Below are positions 30,901 to 42,581 of a stretch of DNA of 64,000 nt, in pieces (positions within the stretch are counted from its first letter, which is position 1; each line of letters starts with the position of its first letter). The notes beneath the pieces were generated by a model. It ran no database searches. It was not told where the DNA came from and was given only the letters and a program-made list of their open reading frames with translations. This stretch comes from Polyangium sp. 15x6. GTDB lineage: Bacteria; Myxococcota_A; Polyangia; Polyangiales; Polyangiaceae. The stretch covers positions 1 through 64,000 of the forward strand of contig NZ_JASBQE010000004.1 in the NCBI RefSeq assembly GCF_029960785.1, read 5' to 3'. A program made the translations under genes and the position numbers.

Positions 30901-31122
30901 CTCGCCATCCATCCGACCATGGCGACGGCGCTCGCGTCGAAGGGCGCCCTTTCCCTCCTGCGCGCCCGCGCCACGCGAGACGCAAAGGCAAGGACACAGT
31001 CGGCGCGGGAAGCCAAGGCCTCCTTGGAAGCGGCGCTCCGGGAGAATCCGCTGCTCGCGCGGGAGCGGGGCGCGGCGCTGAAGGAGGCGGAGCGGCTGCT
31101 CTCCCGGGAGGAGTCCAAGTAA
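27937..31122 (+). CDS. Ser/Thr protein kinase with large TPR-like C-terminal half
   Basis: About 1061 residues. Kinase domain in the first 300: LGSGGMGSVYRA, VAVKFL, HRDVKPGNIM, MDFGIAREM, and APEQAS for APE. Then one membrane helix (VRVALGAALLVVLLVFGVFWI) and more than 700 residues of TPR-like repeats (ALEEPEEALSHLRRAEAA-type, many Leu/Ala pairs spaced 34 residues apart). This is the layout of large myxobacterial and Planctomycete-type receptor kinases. No ATG fits at the N-terminus; the GTG at 27937 or 27946 is preferred over the TTG at 27868, which would place the palindrome inside the coding region. Confidence 0.83.
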   Translation: MRSVTPVAGPETTQPDATRSSAPSGPPSIPLGLLARFGDFEFLGSGGMGSVYRAKDRHLGRDVAVKFLHQADPETNRTLLREARAQARIEHEHACKVHEVGTDGDRPYIVMQYIAGESLDYASERMTREQKVRAVQQVSMALHEAHRLGIIHRDVKPGNIMVEQGEDGSYKPYIMDFGIAREMGKSIQVTYSLAGTPAYMAPEQASGDAETLDRRTDVYGLGATLYDLLAGRPPFEGSHVLAIMRQLLTEDPPPLGKIRPDVPEDLQAIVMKCLEKEQGRRYESALALGEDLQRFLDGKPVLARRASLAYVLLKAARRHKVRVALGAALLVVLLVFGVFWIRQRQALAEQTAVARELGEDVKEMELFLSRAYSLPLHDIERERSIVRRQLRDIEARMATLGRGGEGPGHYALGRGFLALQEPEEALSHLRRAEAAGYAPPELRYAMGLALVELYRKALEETKRIQDEARKKARLAAIDAEYKAPALAHLRAALGARLSSPAYVEGLIALHEGQNDVALAKAREAFAQSPWLHEAKKLEGDAHFAEGKRFGRDAAFDYDKMMRSFEPAAAAYAEAASIARSDPAVHEAECDLWTQVVNVADARPELLRPSFEKATNACGRALAADPQRGSARLAMAYAHIAFGWHTVGGSGGDADPGPILRTAVERGEEAVRLRASDPMAHYVVGAAYWMEVMHHMNRGLDARTATDHAIAAYEEAIRLDPGFLWPYNESCAVYTERARGETWRGVDPSRTVERAVSRCGEAITQNPGFTFPAINTAHAHFWKGKFLVEKGRSPAASVASALEAAASVEENNKLDAAFVSAWALWLEASYASDAGEDPSGSLTRAEAFLQQKERVAPASTNDEIRGLLATTRALHLLRRGDDPTSTLEAARSSFRKSAEALPWDVDYRVDQARAEILALRWALTKGNADSAMFGAALAPLLPVLDKERANPQVYEALAEVYELRAGWLLGRKKNAENDLTTGLEMADKALAIHPTMATALASKGALSLLRARATRDAKARTQSAREAKASLEAALRENPLLARERGAALKEAERLLSREESK

Positions 31123-31174
31123 GCTCCTTGTTTTCTCGGGGCACGTTGTGGCAGCCTCTCCACGGCGTGTGGTC

Positions 31175-32797
31175 ATGAAAAACTCGCAATGGCTGATGGG
31201 CGCGGCGCTGCTCGGCATGGCACTCATGGGGGCATGTGGCGGGGGTGCGGCCCAAGGCGGCGCTGGCCTCGCCGACCCATCGAAAAGCGCCCGCAGAGGA
31301 GCCGCGACCTCCCTCGACGTCGTCGAGCTCAGCGCGGCGGACGCGCGGGATCGCATGGCCAAAGGCATACTCACCGCGCGGGAGCTCACGCAGGCCTACC
31401 TCGATCGAATCGCCCGAATCGACGACGCCGGGCCCCGGCTCGACGCGGTCATCGAGCTGAATCCGCGCGCGCTCTCGGACGCCGAGGCGCTCGACGCGGA
31501 GCGCAGGGCCGGAAAGGTGCGCGGGCCCCTGCACGGCATTCCCGTGCTGATCAAGGACAACATCGACGTCGCCGGGATGGTGAATTCGGCCGGCTCGCTG
31601 GCGCTCGCCGACCATCGGCCGAAAGAGGACGCCTTCCTCGTCGCCCGCCTTCGGGCGGCCGGCGCCGTCATTCTTGGAAAAACCAATCTCAGCGAGTGGG
31701 CGAATTTCCGGTCGACCCGCGCGACCTCCGGCTGGAGCTCGCGCGGGGGCCAGACGAAGAACCCGTACGTGCTCGACCGCAATCCCTGCGGTTCGAGCTC
31801 CGGCGCCGGCACGGCCATCGCCGCGAGCCTCGGCGCGATCGGGGTCGGCACCGAGACCGACGGCAGCATCCTCTGCCCTTCGGCGGTCAGTGGCCTCGTC
31901 GGGCTCAAGCCCACGGTGGGATTGGTCAGCCGCAGCGGGATCATTCCGATCTCGATCTCGCAGGACACCGCAGGACCGATGGCACGGACCGTGACCGACG
32001 CGGCCCTCTTGCTCGGCGCCCTCGCGGCCGTCGATCCGGCCGATCCGGCCGCGCCGAAGGAAGGCGGACTTCCGACCGATTACACGACGTTCCTCGCGCC
32101 GGATGCGCTCCGGGGCAAGCGCCTCGGCGTGCTTCGTCAGGCCATGGGAGATCACCCCGACGTGGACAGGGCCGCGGAAGCGTCGATTGCGACCTTGCGG
32201 GCGCAGGGCGCCGAGGTGGTCGATGTCGAGATGGCCACGTACGACCGCTGGAACGAGCCCGAACTCACGGTCATGTTGTACGAGTTCAAGGACGGCCTGA
32301 ATGCGTATCTACGCCGGAGCGGCGCGCCGCACGCGTCGCTTTCGGCCCTCATTGCGTGGAACGAGGCCCACGCCGAGACCGTGATGCCGTTTTTCGGCCA
32401 GGAGCTCTTCGAAAAGGCGGCGGCGCTCGGGCCGCTCACCGATGCGGTGTATCTCGAAGCGCGCGAGGCCGCGCGGCGCCTCGCGGGCAAGGAGGGCCTG
32501 CTCGCGATCCTCGACGGCGGCAAGCTCGACGCCGTCGTCGCGCCGAGCACGGCCCCGGCGTGGCTCACCGATCACGTTTTCGGGGATCATTTCGTGAGCG
32601 CGAGTTATGGGGTCGCGGCCGTCGCGGGCACGCCGAGCATCACGGTGCCGATGGGCGATAGCCACGGCTTGCCCCTCGGCTTCGTATTCATGGGGCGCGC
32701 CTATTCCGAGGGGGAGCTCCTCGGCATGGCGTTCGCGTTCGAGCAGGCCACGAAGGCGCGGCGAGCGCCGACGTTCGAGCCGACGCTGCGGCGCTGA
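31175..32797 (+). CDS. Amidase-signature-family lipoprotein
   Basis: 540 residues. The lipoprotein signal ends LMGACGGG. The amidase signature is complete: Lys127 in LIKDNIDV, cis-Ser in NPCGSSSGAG (207-209) and nucleophile Ser231 in GTETDGSI. The family hydrolyses amide bonds (e.g. GatA, acetamidase, peptide amidase). As a lipoprotein it acts outside the cytoplasm, which argues against a GatA-type role. The start at 31175 was chosen over 31148. It follows the kinase gene by 52 bp on the same strand; co-transcription is possible. Confidence 0.88.
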   Translation: MKNSQWLMGAALLGMALMGACGGGAAQGGAGLADPSKSARRGAATSLDVVELSAADARDRMAKGILTARELTQAYLDRIARIDDAGPRLDAVIELNPRALSDAEALDAERRAGKVRGPLHGIPVLIKDNIDVAGMVNSAGSLALADHRPKEDAFLVARLRAAGAVILGKTNLSEWANFRSTRATSGWSSRGGQTKNPYVLDRNPCGSSSGAGTAIAASLGAIGVGTETDGSILCPSAVSGLVGLKPTVGLVSRSGIIPISISQDTAGPMARTVTDAALLLGALAAVDPADPAAPKEGGLPTDYTTFLAPDALRGKRLGVLRQAMGDHPDVDRAAEASIATLRAQGAEVVDVEMATYDRWNEPELTVMLYEFKDGLNAYLRRSGAPHASLSALIAWNEAHAETVMPFFGQELFEKAAALGPLTDAVYLEAREAARRLAGKEGLLAILDGGKLDAVVAPSTAPAWLTDHVFGDHFVSASYGVAAVAGTPSITVPMGDSHGLPLGFVFMGRAYSEGELLGMAFAFEQATKARRAPTFEPTLRR

Positions 32798-35603
<2,806 letters not shown>

Positions 35604-35624
35604 CCGTCAAGGAAAGAGGGATTC

Positions 35625-37034
35625 ATGTCAATCTCAGGGAAGTTGGGTTCGGGAATCGATCAGCAGCAGACGAGCCTCGCGACGGCGGCCGCAAGGCAAC
35701 TCGCGACGACGACGAAGTCCGTCCCGCAGATGCAGGGCATCTCGTCGCGGTGGCTGCTCAAGCTTCTGCCGTGGGTGCACGTGAACGGCGTGTACCGCGT
35801 GAACCGCCGCTTGAGCTATGCCGTCGGCGATGGTCGCGTGACGTTCACGAACACCGGCGCCAAGATCCAGGTCATCCCGCAGGAGCTCTGCGAGCTGCCG
35901 CTCCTCCGCGGCTTCGAGGACGTCGAGGCCCTCACCGCGCTGGCGAACCGCTTCGTGCAGCGCGATTACAAGCCCGGCGATGTCATTACCGAGCGAGGCA
36001 AGGAGGCCGATCACATCTGCCTCATCGCGCACGGCAAGATCAACAAGATCGGCACGGGCAAGTACGGCGACGAGACGGTGATCGCGGTCCTCGCGGACGG
36101 CGACCATTACAGCTACCAGGCGCTCCTCGAGACGCAGGACTACTGGACGTTCACGGCCAAGGCGGTCACGGCCTGCACGGTGCTGACGCTCCAGCAGAAC
36201 GTGTTCGAGGAGCTGGTCGCGCAGTACCCGTCCCTGAAGAAGCACCTCGAGAACTTCAAGGCGCTCGCCACGAAGAAGCAGGACAACACGGGCGAGGCCG
36301 CGATCGAGATCTCCGCGGGCCACTCCGGCGAGCCCGTCCTCCCCGGGACGTTCGTCGATTACGAGACCTCGCCCCGCGAGTACGAGCTCAGCGTGGCGCA
36401 GACCGTGCTCCAGATCCACTCGCGCGTCGCGGATCTCTTCAATGAGCCGATGAACCAGACCGAGCAGCAGCTCCGCCTGACCATCGAGGCCTTGAAGGAG
36501 ACCCAGGAGCACGAGCTCATCAACAACCGCGAGTTCGGCCTCCTTCACAATGCCGACCTCAAGCAGCGCATTCACACCCGCAGCGGCCCCCCGACGCCGG
36601 ACGACATGGACGAGCTCCTCGCCACGGTCTGGCGTGAGCCGTCGTTCTTCCTGGCGCACCCGCGCGCCATTGCGGCGTTCGGCCAGGAGTGCAGCCGCCT
36701 CGGCATCTATCCGCAGAGCGTCGAGGTGAACGGCAACCACGTCCCCGCGTGGCGCGGCGTGCCGATCTTCCCGTGCAACAAGATCCCGGTCTCGGACACG
36801 CGGACGACCTCGATCCTGCTCATGCGCGCGGGCGAGAAGAACCAGGGCGTCATCGGCCTGCACCACGCCGGCATTCCCGACGAGGTCGAGCCGAGCCTCA
36901 ACGTGCGTTTCATGGGGATCAACGAGAAGGCCGTCATCTCGTACCTCGTCAGCCTCTATTACTCGGCGGCCGTCCTGGTCCCCGACGCGCTCGGCGTTCT
37001 GGAGAGCGTCGAGATCGGGCGCGCCCACGAATGA
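35625..37034 (+). CDS. Family 2B encapsulin shell protein with cyclic-nucleotide-binding domain (EshA-like), copy 1
   Basis: 469 residues. The HK97-type encapsulin parts flank an inserted cNMP-binding domain (about 92-215: [39 protein letters not shown]). This is the layout of Family 2B encapsulins, including Streptomyces EshA, which form empty-cage shells and are known to pair with terpene-related cargo. The canonical phosphate-binding cassette Gly-Glu is poor here: [11 protein letters not shown] has YSY where FGE is usual. The C-terminal core ([35 protein letters not shown]) is conserved with copy 2. The start is the ATG at 35625. Confidence 0.92.
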   Translation: MSISGKLGSGIDQQQTSLATAAARQLATTTKSVPQMQGISSRWLLKLLPWVHVNGVYRVNRRLSYAVGDGRVTFTNTGAKIQVIPQELCELPLLRGFEDVEALTALANRFVQRDYKPGDVITERGKEADHICLIAHGKINKIGTGKYGDETVIAVLADGDHYSYQALLETQDYWTFTAKAVTACTVLTLQQNVFEELVAQYPSLKKHLENFKALATKKQDNTGEAAIEISAGHSGEPVLPGTFVDYETSPREYELSVAQTVLQIHSRVADLFNEPMNQTEQQLRLTIEALKETQEHELINNREFGLLHNADLKQRIHTRSGPPTPDDMDELLATVWREPSFFLAHPRAIAAFGQECSRLGIYPQSVEVNGNHVPAWRGVPIFPCNKIPVSDTRTTSILLMRAGEKNQGVIGLHHAGIPDEVEPSLNVRFMGINEKAVISYLVSLYYSAAVLVPDALGVLESVEIGRAHE

Positions 37035-37132
37035 GCCGTGCGCGGTAGGCGCTCCGCGTGCGTCCCTCGGAGACGCGGGGGACACGCGGAGCGCTCGCTG
37101 CTCTCCGAAGCTCGCAGAAGGAAAGGTACGTC

Positions 37133-38533
37133 ATGGCAAACGCCGAAAAACCTGGGATCGGGAACGAGGGGGAGCGTTCGAGCCTCGGGACGCTGGGGGC
37201 GCGGAAGCTCGCGACGACGACCAAGTCGCACCCGCAGATGCAGGGCATCACGCCCCGGTGGCTCCTCCGGGCCTTGCCCTGGGTCGAGGTCACGGGCGGC
37301 ACGTATCGCGTGAACCGCCGCCTGAGTTATGCCGTCGGCGACGGCCGGCTGAGCTTCGGCAACATCGGGGCGAAGGTGCAGGTGATTCCGCAGGAGCTCA
37401 CGGAATTGCCGCTCCTCCACGGCTTCTCGGACGACGCCTTGCTCGAGACCCTGGCGAGCCGGTTCGTCCAGCGTGAATACAAGCCCGGCGCGCTCATCGC
37501 CGAGCGCGGAAAGCCGGCGGAATCCATTTTCCTGATCGCGCACGGAAGGGCCCAGAAGCTCGGCGTGGGCAAGTACGGCGACGACACGATCCTCGACACG
37601 CTCGCGGATGGGGACCATTTCGGGGACCAGGCCGTCGTCGAGTCGAACGATCTCTGGACCTATTCGGTCCGGACCGTCACGCCGTGCATCGTGCTCGAGC
37701 TCCCGCAGCGCGTGTTCGAGGAGCTGATCGCGCGCTCCCCGGCGCTCCACGCGCACGTCGAGTCCTTCAAGGAGCGGCTGAAGAAGCCGCAGGACAAGAT
37801 GGGGCAGGCGGCGATCGCGCTCTCCGCCGGTCACAAGGGTGAGCCCACGCTGCCGGGGACGTTCGTCGATTACGAGACCGCGCCGCGTGAATACGAGCTC
37901 AGCGTCGCGCAGACGGTCCTCCGGCTCCACACGCGCGTCTCGGACCTCTTCAACGATCCGATGAATCAGCTCGAGGAGCAGCTCAACCTGACGGTCCAGG
38001 CCCTCCGCGAGCGGCAGGAATACGAGCTCATCAACAATCGCGATTTCGGCCTCCTGCACAACGCCGATCTCAAGCAGCGCCTCCATCCCCGGAGCGGCCC
38101 CCCGACGCCCGACGACATGGACGAGATCCTGTCCCGGCGCCGCAAGTCGCAGTTTTTCCTGGCGCACCCGCGCACGATCGCCGCCTTCCACCGGGAATGC
38201 AATCGCCGCGGGGTTCACGCGACGAGCGTCGAGATCTCCGGCTCGAGGGTCTCCGCGTGGCGCGGCGTCCCGCTCCTGCCGTGCGACAAGATCCCGATCA
38301 ACCCGGATGACACGAGCTCCATCCTCGTCATGCGCACGGGGCAGGAGCATCAGGGCGTCATCGGCCTCCATCGCACGGGCCTCCCCGAGGAAATCGAGCC
38401 CGGCGTCTCGGCACGCAAGATGGACACCGACGAGAAGGCCATCAGCTCGTACCTCGTGAGCACGTATTTCTCCGCCGCGGTCCTCGTGCCCGACGCCCTC
38501 GGCATCCTGGAGAACGTCCAAATCGGGCGGTAG
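37133..38533 (+). CDS. Family 2B encapsulin shell protein with cyclic-nucleotide-binding domain (EshA-like), copy 2
   Basis: 466 residues, clearly homologous to copy 1 over its whole length (shared blocks [46 protein letters not shown]). It differs by many substitutions, so this is an old duplication. The cNMP cassette is closer to canonical: [11 protein letters not shown] keeps FG-D in place of FGE, though the usual Arg is not evident. The start at the ATG at 37133 follows AAGGAAAGG. The two shells could make a mixed capsid, one responding to ligand and the other not. It ends 14 bp before the MscS gene. Confidence 0.92.
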   Translation: MANAEKPGIGNEGERSSLGTLGARKLATTTKSHPQMQGITPRWLLRALPWVEVTGGTYRVNRRLSYAVGDGRLSFGNIGAKVQVIPQELTELPLLHGFSDDALLETLASRFVQREYKPGALIAERGKPAESIFLIAHGRAQKLGVGKYGDDTILDTLADGDHFGDQAVVESNDLWTYSVRTVTPCIVLELPQRVFEELIARSPALHAHVESFKERLKKPQDKMGQAAIALSAGHKGEPTLPGTFVDYETAPREYELSVAQTVLRLHTRVSDLFNDPMNQLEEQLNLTVQALRERQEYELINNRDFGLLHNADLKQRLHPRSGPPTPDDMDEILSRRRKSQFFLAHPRTIAAFHRECNRRGVHATSVEISGSRVSAWRGVPLLPCDKIPINPDDTSSILVMRTGQEHQGVIGLHRTGLPEEIEPGVSARKMDTDEKAISSYLVSTYFSAAVLVPDALGILENVQIGR

Positions 38534-38547
38534 TCACGGCGGCCCCG

Positions 38548-40233
38548 ATGACCCTGCACCTCGACCTTCTGGCCCACAATCTCATCGCCCTGTGCATCAC
38601 GATCGTGGTGCTCTTGCTCCTCTCGGAGCTTTTGGTCAGGGTGATTCATCGGGGCTATGCCTTCATCTTGCGCTCGCCGACGCTGGACCACGTCACGGCG
38701 GACGAGCGCAAGGCATTCCGTCGCCGCGTTCGTCGTCGCGCGATCGTCTGGGTCGCGTTCATCGTCGCGGTGCTCATGGCCGCCGCGGCCTTCGCCACCT
38801 ATCGAGGAATCTGGGCCCTCGACGTGGCGAAGAGCGCGCTCGTTGCGCTCGCCGGCGACGATCCCGCGCTCATCAAGACCCGGTTGCTCACGACGTTCGG
38901 CATTGCCGCCGGCGCGCTCTTCGCCGACGCCCTCGCCCGGGGGCTCGCGGAGGTGCTGGGCCAGGCCGTCGCGCGCTCGGAGTGGCTCGAAAAACGGCGT
39001 GATGCGCTCGCCGAGGTCACGGTACGCCTGCGCAAGGCGCTGCGCGTGGTCGTCCTCGGCGTGGCGGCGGTCCTCCTGGTCGAGAAGCTCACGCTCGCGC
39101 CGGGGACCCAGCGCTCCGTCCTGCTCGCGGCCTACACACTCGGGGCTTTCTACGTCAGTCGCCTCGCGACGGGCGTCGGATACCTCCTCCTCGACGTCGT
39201 CTTCGACAACTCGACGAGGCTCGCCCGCCTCGAGAGCCCGCTCAGGTACCTCGGCAACCTGTCGCACCTGCTCGGCATCACGAAGCGGGTCGTCGATTAT
39301 TGCGTGTACCTGACGGCGGCGACGTGGGTCGCGGACGCGCTCACGCCCGACACGTGGCTCTCCCTGGCGGGGCGCGTCGGCATCCGGATCATCGCGATCT
39401 TTTATGCGAGCCGGGTCCTCGTCGAGCTCTGCACGCTGCTCATCAACGACCTCTTCCTCGGGAAGGTCGCCGAGGCGAACCCGCAGACGCTCCAGCAACG
39501 AAAAACCCTGGTCCCCGTGGCCATGGGTTTCGTGCGGTATGCGATCTATTTCTCGGCGCTCGTGATGGGCCTCCGCGAGGCCTCCATCGATCCCACGCCG
39601 CTCCTCGCGGGCGCCGGCGTCCTCGGCGTCGCCATTGGCTTCGGCGCGCAGACGTTCGTCGGGGATATCGTGGCCGGCTTCTTCATCCTCTTCGAGAACC
39701 TCCTGCTCGTCGGGGATCTCGTGGAGATCGGCGGCATCCAGGGGCGCGTGGAGGAGATCGGCGTTCGTATCACCAAGATCCGCGACGAGCTCGGCGTGCT
39801 CCACTCGATCCCCAATGGCGAGGTCCGCAAGGTCGCGAATCATTCGCGCTCCTTCGTGAATGCGGTGGTCGACGTGCACCTGCCTTACGAAGAGGATCTG
39901 CCGCGTGTGCGTGAGCTCCTCACGACCGTCGCCGAACAGGAAGTCGAGGCGCGGACGGGCGCACCCGCGCGCGTGGAGGTCGGCGTGGAAGAGCTGAACG
40001 AGGGATCGATCGTCCTGCGTGTCAGCGCGCGCGTGCCGCCCGGCGAGAACAAGGACACGAACGACGCGCTGCGTGGGCGCATCGTGGAAGAGCTTCGCAA
40101 AGCCAAGGTCGGCGCGCCGCGCCCGCGTCGCGCGGTCCTCATCGAGAGCACGCTCGGGGTCAAGAACCCGCCCAAGCGCGAAATCGAGGAGTCCGCGCCC
40201 ATCACGCCGTTCTCGCCGGCGCAAGACGACTGA
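38548..40233 (+). CDS. MscS-family mechanosensitive ion channel
   Basis: 561 residues. Several membrane helices precede the MscS core: the pore helix region LLAGAGVLGVAIGFGAQTF, VGDIVAGFFIL, then the beta domain (DLVEIGGIQGRVEEIGVRI) and a conserved SIPNGEV-type segment. The long N-terminus with extra helices is usual in this family. The gene follows the second shell gene by 14 bp and is likely in the same transcript. Whether its link to the compartment is functional (osmotic or metabolite release) is inference. Confidence 0.92.
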   Translation: MTLHLDLLAHNLIALCITIVVLLLLSELLVRVIHRGYAFILRSPTLDHVTADERKAFRRRVRRRAIVWVAFIVAVLMAAAAFATYRGIWALDVAKSALVALAGDDPALIKTRLLTTFGIAAGALFADALARGLAEVLGQAVARSEWLEKRRDALAEVTVRLRKALRVVVLGVAAVLLVEKLTLAPGTQRSVLLAAYTLGAFYVSRLATGVGYLLLDVVFDNSTRLARLESPLRYLGNLSHLLGITKRVVDYCVYLTAATWVADALTPDTWLSLAGRVGIRIIAIFYASRVLVELCTLLINDLFLGKVAEANPQTLQQRKTLVPVAMGFVRYAIYFSALVMGLREASIDPTPLLAGAGVLGVAIGFGAQTFVGDIVAGFFILFENLLLVGDLVEIGGIQGRVEEIGVRITKIRDELGVLHSIPNGEVRKVANHSRSFVNAVVDVHLPYEEDLPRVRELLTTVAEQEVEARTGAPARVEVGVEELNEGSIVLRVSARVPPGENKDTNDALRGRIVEELRKAKVGAPRPRRAVLIESTLGVKNPPKREIEESAPITPFSPAQDD

Positions 40234-40324
40234 CCCGCCGAGCCGCCTGCCGCGTCGCGGCCTTGCGTCGGGGAGGATTCGGACGTACCCATGTCTGGAT
40301 CCATCCATCGGCGAGGGGCCACCG

Positions 40325-40732
40325 ATGCACGAAGAGATCGACCCGCAGTACGAGCAGAAGCGCCGCGATCTCACCCGCAAGGGCAAGTTCGCTCTCTTCA
40401 TGGGATTCACGGTGGCCCTCATCGGAGGGATCACCTTCGCGAGCTTCGCGCTCATGGCCCTGTTCGGGCACTCCTTGTTCCACGTAAAAGCCGAGGCTCA
40501 GGGGCTCATGACGCTCGGCTTCGCGGCCTTTCTGTACCTCCTCGGCATCGTGCTGATGGTCGCCGGAGGGCTCGTCGCCCTCGGCGGCATCGCCGTGCTC
40601 CTGTTCGCGAACACGGGTCGGATGATGAAGTTCCAGGCCGCGGGCACGCTCCCGGTCGCCAGGGCCGTCGTGCGGCAAGTGAACGCGATGCACCAGGAAA
40701 CGAGGCAGGACCCCGAGCGCCGCGGCCCCTGA
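40325..40732 (+). CDS. Small membrane protein, 135 aa
   Basis: I do not recognise the family. Two membrane helices (LFMGFTVALIGGITFASFAL and FLYLLGIVLMVAGGLVALGG) and a cytoplasmic charged N-terminus (PQYEQKRRDLTRKGK). The ATG at 40325 is chosen; the open frame starting at 40019 lies over the MscS gene and is not real there. It is 91 bp after MscS on the same strand and may end the operon. Confidence 0.78.
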   Translation: MHEEIDPQYEQKRRDLTRKGKFALFMGFTVALIGGITFASFALMALFGHSLFHVKAEAQGLMTLGFAAFLYLLGIVLMVAGGLVALGGIAVLLFANTGRMMKFQAAGTLPVARAVVRQVNAMHQETRQDPERRGP

Positions 40733-40782
40733 ACGTCCGACGCTCCGGGCCCTTTGCGCCGGCACCGTATTCCTTCAGGCAC

Positions 40783-41865
40783 TCATGGCCGTGTATACCC
40801 CACCGGTTTGTCGCTCACCGACGCCCCGCCGTGCAGCATCGTCTGGTAGGCATCGCCGAACATCTTGTAGGGGAACGGCGGCGGGAGCGTGCTCGCCTGA
40901 TCGAGCGCCCGGCGCAGCTCGGCCGGAATCTCGAAATCGAGCGCGGCGAGGTTGTCCTCGAGCTGCGCGAGCTTGGTCGCGCCGAGGATCACCGAACCGA
41001 CGCCCGGCTGCGTCGCCGTCCAGTTCAACGCCACCTGCGCCATGCTGCGCCCGAGCTCCTTCGACGCCGTTTCCACGGCCGCCACGACGCCCCAGTTGCG
41101 CTCCGTGAACAGCCCGAGCTGGGTGCCGGCGTCGCCCTTCGTGAGCCGCCCCTCGCCCTCGCCGCGGCCCTCGCTCGGCCGGTATTTGCCCGAGAGCAGG
41201 CCCCCGCCGAGCGGGCTCCACGCGGTGATGCCCATGCCGAGCGTCTGCGCGAGCGGCGTGAATTCGTGCTCGATGTGGCGCTCCACGAGCGAATACTGGA
41301 GCTGCAGGTTGACGATCGGCGCGAGCGCGTGCGCCTCGGCGAACGTCTGCGCGCGCGCGGCATACCAGGCGGGCACGTCGGACAGACCGGCATAACGAAT
41401 CTTGCCCGCGCGCACGAGGTCGTCGAACGTGCGCACCACCTCCTCGGCGGGCGTGAGGCGATCCCACGTGTGCAGGAGGTAAAGATCGATGTAATCGGTC
41501 CCGAGCCGCCGGAGTGACGCCTCCACCGCGCGCATCATGTTCTTGCGGCCGTTGCCGCCGGCGTTCGGGTTTCCCGGTTCGAGGCCGTAGGTGTACTTGG
41601 TGGTCAAAACGACGCGATCGCGCGCGCCGCGCTCGGCGATGAACTTGCCGAGCATGGTCTCGCTGGTCCCTCGCGTGTAGAGGTCCGCGGTGTCGAGGAA
41701 GTTGCCGCCCGCGTCGAGGTAGCGGTCGAAGACGGCGCGGGCGGTTTCTTCGGACGAACCCCACGCGCCCCAGGCCCCGTCGGTGCCGAACGTCATGGTC
41801 CCGAGGGCCAGGCGGCTGACACGAAGCCCCGAGCGGCCGAGCAAAAAGTATCGATCGAGAGACAT
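40783..41865 (-). CDS. Aldo/keto reductase
   Basis: 360 residues of the AKR barrel family. Catalytic tetrad regions visible: FLDTADLY (Asp, with the Tyr), TTKYTYG (Lys) and YLLHTWD (His); cofactor end motif VILGATKLAQLEDN. It is of the YghZ/Gpr-like or general AKR type; the substrate is unknown. The ATG at 41865 is preceded by AAGGAG. It is 78 bp downstream of the TetR gene on the same strand. Confidence 0.9.
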   Translation of the reverse strand: MSLDRYFLLGRSGLRVSRLALGTMTFGTDGAWGAWGSSEETARAVFDRYLDAGGNFLDTADLYTRGTSETMLGKFIAERGARDRVVLTTKYTYGLEPGNPNAGGNGRKNMMRAVEASLRRLGTDYIDLYLLHTWDRLTPAEEVVRTFDDLVRAGKIRYAGLSDVPAWYAARAQTFAEAHALAPIVNLQLQYSLVERHIEHEFTPLAQTLGMGITAWSPLGGGLLSGKYRPSEGRGEGEGRLTKGDAGTQLGLFTERNWGVVAAVETASKELGRSMAQVALNWTATQPGVGSVILGATKLAQLEDNLAALDFEIPAELRRALDQASTLPPPFPYKMFGDAYQTMLHGGASVSDKPVGYTRP

Positions 41866-41943
41866 CACGGACTCCTTGGTTGTTGATGGATCAGTCCAGA
41901 ATGAAGCGAACGAACGCGGGCGCCCTCGCACCCGCGCATGGAA

Positions 41944-42528
41944 CTAGCGAGATTTCAGGGAGGTGAGCGCGACGGCGGCGATGTCGCGGAGGGCCTCGGG
42001 CGTGGCTCCCGCTTTCGCCATGACCCGCAGGCCTTGCACCGTGGCGAGCAGGAAGCGCGCGACTTTCCGCTCGTCGACGCACCGATCGACCTCGCCCTTG
42101 CGCTTGGCTTCCCGCACGATCCGTTCGAACGCGGTCTCGCAGAGGATCGTCCCGGACTTCGCGAGCGACGCGACCTCCGGATCCTTTTGCGCGAGCTCCA
42201 CGATGGAGCTCACGTACATGCAGCCCCGCGCTCGCTCGGCGGGCGTCTCGGCGGCGACGGCCATCAAGACCTCCTCGATCGCCCGGACGGGTGATTCCCC
42301 GGCCTGGAGGCGCTCGATGAGCTGCGCGCCGCTCTCCGCTTGATACCGCTGCAGCGCTTCGAGGTAGAGCCGACGTTTGTCGCCGAAGGTGTCGTACATG
42401 CTCTGGCGCCCGATGCCCATCGCGCGCAAGAGATCCTCCGTCGAGGTCGCCTCGTACCCCTTCTCCCAGAAGACGGCCATGGCGCGCTTCACCACCTCGT
42501 CGCGGTCGAACTCCTTCGGGCGCGCCAT
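41944..42528 (-). CDS. TetR-family transcriptional regulator
   Basis: 194 residues. The N-terminal HTH is complete (FDRDEVVKRAMAVFWEKGYE, ATSTEDLLRAMGIGRQSMYD, FGDKRRLYLEAL). The ligand domain carries GCMYVSSIVELA and LLATVQGLRVMAKAG. The ATG at 42528 is chosen. It is upstream of the reductase and probably controls it; a near-perfect 12-bp palindrome lies just before the start. Effector unknown. Confidence 0.92.
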   Translation of the reverse strand: MARPKEFDRDEVVKRAMAVFWEKGYEATSTEDLLRAMGIGRQSMYDTFGDKRRLYLEALQRYQAESGAQLIERLQAGESPVRAIEEVLMAVAAETPAERARGCMYVSSIVELAQKDPEVASLAKSGTILCETAFERIVREAKRKGEVDRCVDERKVARFLLATVQGLRVMAKAGATPEALRDIAAVALTSLKSR

Positions 42529-42556
42529 GCTCGCACGGAACCTTCTAGCCGTTCTG

Positions 42557-42568
42557 GACTGTACTGTC
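42557..42568. promoter_or_regulatory. Candidate TetR operator palindrome
   Basis: GACTGTACTGTC is palindromic except at two T positions (reverse complement GACAGTACAGTC) and lies 29 bases before the TetR start, a usual place for autoregulation. Confidence 0.45.
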
Positions 42569-42581
42569 AAGTAGCGGGGAG

